Below, piece after piece: positions 58,952 to 64,000 of a stretch of DNA of 64,000 nt; the first letter of the stretch is position 1, and every line of letters begins with the position of its first letter. This DNA comes from Natronolimnobius baerhuensis (GTDB lineage Archaea > Halobacteriota > Halobacteria > Halobacteriales > Natrialbaceae): contig NZ_MWPH01000002.1 in the NCBI RefSeq assembly GCF_002177135.1, forward strand, positions 806,001 to 870,000, given 5' to 3'. Under the pieces are notes generated by a model. It was not told the DNA's origin and searched no databases. It saw nothing but the letters and a program-made list of their open reading frames with translations. The position numbers were made by a program, and so were the translations under genes.

Positions 58952-60145
58952 TTACGCCTCGTCAAGCAACTCCTCACCGTCTTTCATATGCGCTGCGACC
59001 ACGTCGAGGTCAACTTCCACGCCGAGGCCGGGTTCGTCCGGCACGTCGATCCGACCCGGCTCGAGAATGTCCTCCTCGACCACGTCGTTCCACCAGTCCA
59101 CGTCGCGGGCGTGGTACTCGAGCGCGAGGAAGTTCGAGGCCGAGGCTCCGACGTGGGCGCTGGCCATCGTGCCAACGGGCGAGGCGACGTTGTGCAACGC
59201 GAGCGGGATGTAGTAGGCTTTCGCGAGGTTTGCGATCTTTTTCGTCTCGAGCATGCCGCCGTTTTTGGGCACGTCGGGGTGGATGATATCGAGGCCTTGA
59301 TTCTCGACTAACTGGCGCGCGCCCTCGACCCGGTAGATGTTCTCGCCCGCGGCGATGGTGGTGTCCGTGTTGTGGGTGACGTACTCCTGGACGTCGTGAT
59401 TTTCCGGCGGGACGGTGTCCTCGAGCCACCAGACGTCGTAGTCTTCGACGGCCGAGGCGAGTCGGCGGACAGTGTCGCCGGTCCAGCTCCAGTGACAGTC
59501 AAAGGCGATGTCCGCGCGGTCGCCGACGCGTTCGGTGACGGCCTCGACGATGGAAGCGCGGAAGTCGATTGCTCGAGCGTTCAGGTGCTTGTTTTTCGGG
59601 TCCTGAACGTGCTTGTCAGGACTGTCGAGATCGAACTTGATCGCGTCCCAGCCTTCGTCGACGACTGCTTCGGCCGCCCCAGCGTAGGCTTCGGGATCGT
59701 ACGGATCCTCGTCAGACTCGTCGTCCATCGCGTCGTGGAGGTGGTCGCCCGCATGGACGTCGCAGTAGACGCGAACGTCTTCGCGGTGTTTCCCGCCGAG
59801 CAGTTGATGGGCGGGCACCTCGAGCAGTTTGCCGGCCAGATCGTGCAGCGCGAGGTCGATCCCCGAAATCGCGGTGACGCCGATACCGTTGATGCCGCCG
59901 CGGTAAGAGAGGTAGTCGAACAGTTCCGTACAGCGCGCGTCGATATCGACGGGATTCTTCCCGATGATGATGGGTTTGACCTCGTGGAGGTAGGCGTCCG
60001 CCCGCGGGCCGAGGACCATCTCACCGGTGCCGGTGACGCCTGCGTCCGTGTAGATGCGGACGAGCGTCCACTCGAAGGTCTCGCCGATTGTCGTCGTCTG
60101 GATATCTGTAATCGCGACGTCGCGGGGCGCACTCTCGTGTTCCAT
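58952..60145 (-). CDS. Enolase-superfamily sugar-acid dehydratase (mandelate racemase/muconate lactonising type)
   Basis: A 397-residue TIM-barrel enzyme. Metal ligands are recognisable as D216 (FDCHWSW), E242 (WWLEDTVPP) and E268 (AAGENIYR). K170 in IKFDLDSPD, D291 in HPDVPKNGG and H318 in LHNVASPVG are the likely acid/base residues. Haloarchaeal members of this family include xylonate and gluconate dehydratases that make 2-keto-3-deoxy sugar acids. The nearby RraA-type and Gfo/Idh/MocA genes support a role in pentose or hexose acid breakdown. Exact substrate unproven. Confidence 0.86.
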   Translation of the reverse strand: MEHESAPRDVAITDIQTTTIGETFEWTLVRIYTDAGVTGTGEMVLGPRADAYLHEVKPIIIGKNPVDIDARCTELFDYLSYRGGINGIGVTAISGIDLALHDLAGKLLEVPAHQLLGGKHREDVRVYCDVHAGDHLHDAMDDESDEDPYDPEAYAGAAEAVVDEGWDAIKFDLDSPDKHVQDPKNKHLNARAIDFRASIVEAVTERVGDRADIAFDCHWSWTGDTVRRLASAVEDYDVWWLEDTVPPENHDVQEYVTHNTDTTIAAGENIYRVEGARQLVENQGLDIIHPDVPKNGGMLETKKIANLAKAYYIPLALHNVASPVGTMASAHVGASASNFLALEYHARDVDWWNDVVEEDILEPGRIDVPDEPGLGVEVDLDVVAAHMKDGEELLDEA

Positions 60146-60277
60146 GTCACCCTCTGTCGGGTTCCAACATATAAATCGTCACATACCCGCACCTGTCGCC
60201 GTTTTCTCCGGGACAGAACAGTCCTACGGCTCACGAACCGATGCGAACTGGGGTTGTCGGCTACCGCTCGAGGCCGA

Positions 60278-60949
60278 TCAGAGCGTCCCGTACCGATCCC
60301 AGACCTCGTAGACGCTGTCGCCGTCGCGGATGTCCGAGCGAACCTTGTTCTCCGTCTCGAGTTCGTCTTCAGCCTCGTCGATGACGTGCTCGAGGTCGTC
60401 TGGGTCGATGACGACGATGGATTCGTAGTCGGCGAAGACGACGTCGCCGGGGTTGATCGTTACGTCGTGGACCTCGACGGGGACGCCGTACTCCTGGAAG
60501 GCGACGCGACCGAACGACTCGATGGCGCTGTGGCCTTCCGCCCAGACGGGAAACTCGTGTTCTTCGATCAGTCGCGAATCCCGCGTTGGGCCGTCGATGA
60601 GCGCACCTTCCGCGCCGTTTTCTTGCACAATCGAACTCAGGAGTTCGCCCCAGAGGCCGACCTCCGTGTCTTTGGGCGCGGCCATCACGATGAAATCGCC
60701 GGGATCGGTCGCCTCGAGATAGTCGAAGAACTCAGAGCCTTCGTCTTCATCGTCATCGCCCTCTTTCTCGTAGCCAATTTCAACGCGCTGGGCGGGATGG
60801 GCAGTGCCGACTGTGGGCTCGCGCGACCACAGGGACTCGAGGCGCGTACAGGGAATCACGTTGTCTTTGATCCCCATTTCGTCGGTGACATCGTTTAGCA
60901 GGGCGCTGTGGAAATTCGTCAAGGTTTCACGCTGTTCACTGGTTACCAT
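60278..60949 (-). CDS. RraA/HMG-aldolase family protein
   Basis: A 223-residue protein of the RraA-like family. The GLWGELLS block and GALIDGPTRDSR (R123 and D124) match the catalytic residues of 4-hydroxy-4-methyl-2-oxoglutarate aldolase; bacterial RraA RNase E inhibitors lack them. A class II (metal-dependent) aldolase or oxaloacetate decarboxylase activity is therefore likely. An acidic insertion (GDDDEDEGSE) is halophile-like. The ATG at 60949 is chosen because TTTATACCCC lies about 28 bases upstream. It sits between a sugar dehydrogenase (divergent) and a sugar-acid dehydratase (same strand), so a 2-keto-3-deoxy sugar acid is a plausible substrate. Confidence 0.88.
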   Translation of the reverse strand: MVTSEQRETLTNFHSALLNDVTDEMGIKDNVIPCTRLESLWSREPTVGTAHPAQRVEIGYEKEGDDDEDEGSEFFDYLEATDPGDFIVMAAPKDTEVGLWGELLSSIVQENGAEGALIDGPTRDSRLIEEHEFPVWAEGHSAIESFGRVAFQEYGVPVEVHDVTINPGDVVFADYESIVVIDPDDLEHVIDEAEDELETENKVRSDIRDGDSVYEVWDRYGTL

Positions 60950-61123
60950 TGTCGTGCTCGGTGGCACCTTGTGCGCGGGGTATAAAATATCGGCTACCGG
61001 CACCGACCTCTGCCGGTTTCGCTTCGAGAGTGAGTACGATGTGAGTAAGTTTCCAGCCAGACAGTTTCGGCCGACACGGCCGCATTCGGTGGCTACTATA
61101 TGCCGCGTGCTGACGTGGCTACC

Positions 61124-62188
61124 ATGACACTCGAGCTCCCGACGCGATTCGAGCGAGACTGGGATCGGCCTGTTTCGGACGCCCCGCTGCGATTTGCCGT
61201 CATCGGTCTCGGTGGCTTCGCGCGCAACACCGCACTCCCCTGTATCGAGGAGTCGGACTACTGCGAGACAACCGCGGTCGTCAGCGGCTCGCCCGAAAAG
61301 GCCGCCGAGGTCGCGAGCGAGTTCGACGCCGAGCACGCGCTCACCTACGAGGAGTACGCCGACGGCGTCGGCAGCGAGGACTACGACGCGGTCTACGTCG
61401 TCACGCCGAACGCACTTCACCTCCCACACGTCGAGACTGCCGCCGACCTCGAGAAGGCCGTCCTCTGTGAGAAGCCACTCGAGGCGGATGCCGACCGCGC
61501 CGAGCGCCTGGTGGAGGTCTGTGAAGATGCGGGCGTCCCGCTGATGACTGCCTACCGGATGCAGGCCGCCCGCTCGATCCGCTGGATTCGCCGGCAGGTC
61601 GCGGACGGCCTCATCGGCGACCCCGTACAGATCCACGGGGAGTTCTCGTATCCGCTGCTCGCAAACGGCGGCGACCCGAATCAGTGGCGGATCGACCCCG
61701 ACCTCTCGGGCGGGGCCGCCCTGATGGATATCGGCATCTATCCGATCAACACCGCCCGATACGTGCTCGACGCCGACCCCGTCGCCGCCCGCGGCACGAC
61801 GCACAACCCCGACCCAGCCTTCGAGGGCGTTGACGAGCACGTCGCCGCGCAACTCGAGTTTCCCGATGCCGTCACGGCCTCGTGTACCGCGAGTTTCGGC
61901 GCATCGGTTGCGAGTCGATTCGCTATCACGGGCACCGAGGGCCGGATCGTCGTCGAATCCGTCTTCGGCGTCGACGACGCCTGCCACCTGACGATTGATG
62001 TCGATGGGAGCCACCTCGAGGGCACCGTGGCTGCTCCCCACGAGGTCAGCGAGGAGTTCGATTACTTCGCGACCGCGGTGCTGACGGAGATGGGTCTCGC
62101 ACCCGACGGTCGACACGGGCTCACTGACGTCCAGATCGCTGAGGCGGTGTACGAGTCGGCCGAGGAGGGGACTCGAGTCGAGTTGTAG
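61124..62188 (+). CDS. Gfo/Idh/MocA sugar dehydrogenase, D-xylose 1-dehydrogenase-like
   Basis: A 354-residue two-domain oxidoreductase. The Rossmann motif is FAVIGLGGFARNTALP and the catalytic lysine is K117 in CEKPLEAD. The opening FERDWDRPVSDAPLRFAVIGLGGF-type N-terminus resembles the haloarchaeal NADP-dependent D-xylose 1-dehydrogenases (Gfo6-like) from memory. It would oxidise an aldose to its lactone, the first step of the oxidative pentose pathway. ATG 61124 is favoured since TACTATATG lies 28 bases upstream; the ATG at 61100 falls in that TATA box. Divergent from the RraA/aldolase gene. Confidence 0.86.
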   Translation: MTLELPTRFERDWDRPVSDAPLRFAVIGLGGFARNTALPCIEESDYCETTAVVSGSPEKAAEVASEFDAEHALTYEEYADGVGSEDYDAVYVVTPNALHLPHVETAADLEKAVLCEKPLEADADRAERLVEVCEDAGVPLMTAYRMQAARSIRWIRRQVADGLIGDPVQIHGEFSYPLLANGGDPNQWRIDPDLSGGAALMDIGIYPINTARYVLDADPVAARGTTHNPDPAFEGVDEHVAAQLEFPDAVTASCTASFGASVASRFAITGTEGRIVVESVFGVDDACHLTIDVDGSHLEGTVAAPHEVSEEFDYFATAVLTEMGLAPDGRHGLTDVQIAEAVYESAEEGTRVEL

Positions 62189-62194
62189 GTTCGA

Positions 62195-62641
62195 TCACTC
62201 GGTCCAGAACGCTCGCTGTCGCTCCTCGATCTCTTGCAGGACCGCTGTAAGGACATCGCGCCAATCTTCGGGATGGGACGTATCGATCCCCGGGGTCGGT
62301 GCGTCGGGTCCCGGGTGGATGTGCTCACGAGCGTTGTGGTCTGATGGGTGGCGATCCCACCGATGATCGAACGTTCCTGCAGTGTGTTCTTCGTGATACT
62401 GGATCGTGAAATCGCCGTTTTTGAACCAGATGTATTCGACTCGAGCCGTCTCGACGGTGGGCGGGTAGAACGCCGATTCGTAGACACAGACCACACGATT
62501 CGGCGCGAACGCGGGGTGACTGTCGACGCGTTCAAACCGCTCGTTTGTCTCGAGTCGATCTGCAATCGTCTCTAATCGGTCGAAATCGACCGGTGCGCCG
62601 CTATCGTCGCGACCCCACGTGTCGTCGCTGCGCTCGGTCAT
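62195..62641 (-). CDS. TumE-like protein (putative toxin of a toxin-antitoxin pair)
   Basis: A 148-residue protein. RVEYIWFKNGDFTIQYHEEH, then HRWDRHPSDHNAREHIHPG, resembles the TumE/DUF6516 family in pattern: an aromatic beta hairpin followed by His/Asp-rich residues. This similarity is from memory and not strong. It starts within the stop of the upstream HTH gene (ATGA overlap), the typical arrangement of type II antitoxin-toxin operons. The His/Asp cluster could form a nuclease active site. An alternative is an unknown haloarchaeal partner of DUF7342 regulators. Confidence 0.6.
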   Translation of the reverse strand: MTERSDDTWGRDDSGAPVDFDRLETIADRLETNERFERVDSHPAFAPNRVVCVYESAFYPPTVETARVEYIWFKNGDFTIQYHEEHTAGTFDHRWDRHPSDHNAREHIHPGPDAPTPGIDTSHPEDWRDVLTAVLQEIEERQRAFWTE

Positions 62642-63213
62642 ACGGCTGTTCGTTCGTCGGTCGATGTTCCGGAATCAGCCATGAGCGCGCGCTCGAGGAG
62701 ATCGATTCGGCGGCGGGTCGTCTGCCACGATGAAAGTTCTTCCCAGGCATCCGCAACTGGCTGGTCAGTCGCTGAGGCGTATTCGGTAATCGAGATGTCG
62801 CTCGGTGAGTCGACCCCGAACGTTACGGCGAACTCTTCGTCAGCCGCTCGTTCGGTTTCGAGCGCAGACAGGAGTTCATCGACCGTGTACTGGGTCTGGA
62901 GTTGCTGGACGCGACGCCAGCGAAGATAGCCGTCGTTTCGTTCGTACGTCGCCGGCGATTCGGTGACCTGCGTCACGATTCCCATCCGCTCGAACCAGTC
63001 CAGGTACTCCCGCGCCGCATCGACGCCGTGACCGGCGAGGTCGGCAATATCACCGACCGTCGCCGGGCTGTCTAGTCCGAGGACGGCGTCGAAGAAGTCG
63101 TCGCGCGTTCGCTCTCCGCGGACGAGATTTTGTGGGTCCGTCAGCGCGTCGAAATCAGGCGCCGACTCGCGCTCGTCGGCGTCCGCTTGCAGTTCCGGGT
63201 CCGGTTCTTCCAT
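62638..63213 (-). CDS. HTH protein (DUF7342-like), putative antitoxin or regulator
   Basis: A 191-residue acidic protein. About residues 40-110 form a winged helix (GLDSPATVGDIADLAGHGVD, REYLDWFERMGIVTQV), followed by a helical C-terminus. From memory it fits a haloarchaeal TrmB-like regulator family (DUF7342) often paired with a small second gene. The operon promoter has GATTTATTCC at about -28, and GGAATATTCC, a perfect 10-base palindrome, lies just upstream as a possible operator. Probably regulates its own operon. Confidence 0.7.
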   Translation of the reverse strand: MEEPDPELQADADERESAPDFDALTDPQNLVRGERTRDDFFDAVLGLDSPATVGDIADLAGHGVDAAREYLDWFERMGIVTQVTESPATYERNDGYLRWRRVQQLQTQYTVDELLSALETERAADEEFAVTFGVDSPSDISITEYASATDQPVADAWEELSSWQTTRRRIDLLERALMADSGTSTDERTAV

Positions 63214-63254
63214 AGTCGGCTGTCGTCTTGCGACGGAATAAATCTTTAGCCAAT

Positions 63255-63264
63255 GGAATATTCC
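63255..63264. promoter_or_regulatory. GGAATATTCC palindrome upstream of the HTH-TumE-like operon
   Basis: A perfect 10-base inverted repeat just upstream of the TATA element of the operon. A related half site (CGGAATAAATC) overlaps the TATA element itself. This is the expected arrangement for an autoregulating antitoxin, but short palindromes also occur by chance. Confidence 0.4.
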
Positions 63265-63374
63265 GTACGAATCTGTAGACTCCGGAAAGGGCCGGTGACT
63301 CCCTCCTGCCTCCTCTCCTCTCTTCTTCGTTGCGGCCGCGGTAGCCGTCGGCTGCGAGATACCGAGCCGTCGTA

Positions 63375-63839
63375 ATGAGTGACAGTTTTATCGATGACTA
63401 TCGAGTTGAAAATGTGAAACGACGCGGATTGCTGCTCGGGCTGACTGCAGGTGCGGTCGGTCTGGCAGGCTGTACGTCGTCCGAGGACGAACCATCGCCG
63501 CTGGATGCGGCGGTCGAAATCACCGACGCGCTCTGTGACGAGACCGAAACCCGTACGGAGCTACATCGGGAGTCCGAGGGCAAGGTCGTTGCCGACGGCG
63601 TCGTCACGAACCTGGCGGCCGGGGAAGGTCTTCGGTCGATCCTGTTGACTCCGCAGGAGGACGAGCCAAACGAGGGACCACTGCTCTGTGTAATCGAGAC
63701 AAGGGAACGGGCCGAAGACGGCGTCGACTGTGCGGGCAGCGTTTCCTACACCGCGGTGATCGAATTCGATCCGTCGCGGTACGCTGAGGTTGAGGTCTTG
63801 AACCGAGACGACGAGTACGCCGAGTCTATCGACCTGTAA
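63375..63839 (+). CDS. Putative lipoprotein
   Basis: A 154-residue protein. KRRGLLLGLTAGAVGLAGC gives a twin-arginine-like, hydrophobic signal with lipobox LAGC, so it should be anchored outside the cell. The mature part is acidic with two more cysteines (LLCVIETRE, VDCAGSV) that could form a disulfide. I do not recognise the family. Confidence 0.72.
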   Translation: MSDSFIDDYRVENVKRRGLLLGLTAGAVGLAGCTSSEDEPSPLDAAVEITDALCDETETRTELHRESEGKVVADGVVTNLAAGEGLRSILLTPQEDEPNEGPLLCVIETRERAEDGVDCAGSVSYTAVIEFDPSRYAEVEVLNRDDEYAESIDL

Positions 63840-63937
63840 CCGCGTTCCTCATCGGTTTCGTTGCGACGACTGGTCAGTTATCATCCCAGATACTGCCGTC
63901 CGTTAACGTGAAACGGTCGGGCGGTGAACAGGGGCCT

Positions 63938-64000
63938 ATGAGTACCGAACAGGAGGAGGCGTCGATCCGGTGTCTCGTCGCCAAAGTCGGACTCGACGGT
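63938..64000 (+). CDS. mcmA2: Methylmalonyl-CoA mutase B12-binding subunit, N-terminal fragment (cut by window)
   Basis: The first 21 codons read MSTEQEEASIRCLVAKVGLDG, the usual beginning of the small cobalamin-binding subunit (RCLVAKVGLDGHDRG...). The DxHxxG cobalamin motif would follow just beyond the edge. With the large subunit it would isomerise methylmalonyl-CoA and succinyl-CoA. Confidence 0.8.
   Translation, partial: MSTEQEEASIRCLVAKVGLDG

Noticed and set aside
59372-60898. 508-codon plus-strand open frame
   Set aside because: Antisense to the dehydratase and RraA-type genes, with no recognisable domain; the codon bias belongs to the opposite strand.
60278-62116. A 612-codon minus-strand open frame that extends the RraA gene across the xylose dehydrogenase-like gene
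   Set aside because: Only the last 223 codons match a family. The extension is antisense to a well-conserved dehydrogenase and crosses both promoters; it is open because of high GC.

Overview
This is a gene-dense chromosomal stretch of a halophilic archaeon. The signs are high GC, very acidic predicted proteins, archaeal information-processing genes (FEN1, RpoP, L37ae, Pcc1, Trm112-like), archaeal-type mevalonate and isoprenoid genes, and many leaderless genes with a TATA-like box about 28 bases before the start codon. The abundance of CTCGAG and the gene repertoire suggest Natrialbales (Natrinema/Haloterrigena-like), but the genus is inferred. Both ends cut genes: nuoM on the left and a methylmalonyl-CoA mutase B12-binding subunit on the right.

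Layout. 1-2.1 kb: end of the respiratory complex I operon (nuoM, nuoN). 2.2-12.9 kb: DHH phosphoesterase, multi-PAS histidine kinase, CBS-ParB protein, NmrA-like protein, acetyl-CoA synthetase, polyprenyl diphosphate synthase with a small membrane protein, degenerate NAD kinase-like protein and a very acidic small protein. 13-21.5 kb: endonuclease III, phosphomevalonate decarboxylase, a class I ribonucleotide reductase operon led by nrdR, a type II NADH dehydrogenase-like flavoprotein and FEN1. 21.6-26.4 kb: acetyltransferase, amphi-Trp protein and a tungstate uptake operon (tupABC plus a ModE/TOBE regulator). 26.5-27.6 kb: an AT-rich CPBP-like gene beside tRNA-Gly(UCC) with scrambled copies of the tRNA 3' end, which looks like an integration scar. 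27.6-43.5 kb: Trm9-like methyltransferase, pilB-pilC, an ABC ATPase behind an iron-type operator, a large acidic protein with a long disordered middle, purA with a divergent wHTH regulator, a Trm112-like protein, and a CbiX plus DR2241-type Fe-S pair. 43.8-56.6 kb: small haloarchaeal genes, the rpl37ae-rpoP-pcc1 operon, a flippase, a globin-coupled transducer, topA, a TlpA-like thioredoxin and a LysE exporter. 56.7-64 kb: HD hydrolase, SDR dehydrogenase, an enolase-superfamily dehydratase, an RraA/HMG-aldolase-type protein and a Gfo/Idh/MocA sugar dehydrogenase, then an HTH plus TumE-like pair that may be a toxin-antitoxin module.

Most interesting points. (1) NrdB has Phe in place of the radical Tyr and Glu as first metal ligand, with spacing that matches chlamydial class Ic enzymes, and the nrdR promoter has a palindrome over its TATA region. 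(2) An aldolase with an intact catalytic motif sits between a sugar dehydrogenase and a sugar-acid dehydratase, suggesting a Dahms-like pentose route. (3) The 62.2-63.2 kb gene pair resembles a TumE/TumA toxin-antitoxin module. (4) L37ae lacks all four zinc cysteines. (5) The histidine kinase carries a repeat-like 57-base in-frame insertion. No CRISPR array, intact transposase, rRNA gene or replication origin was seen.
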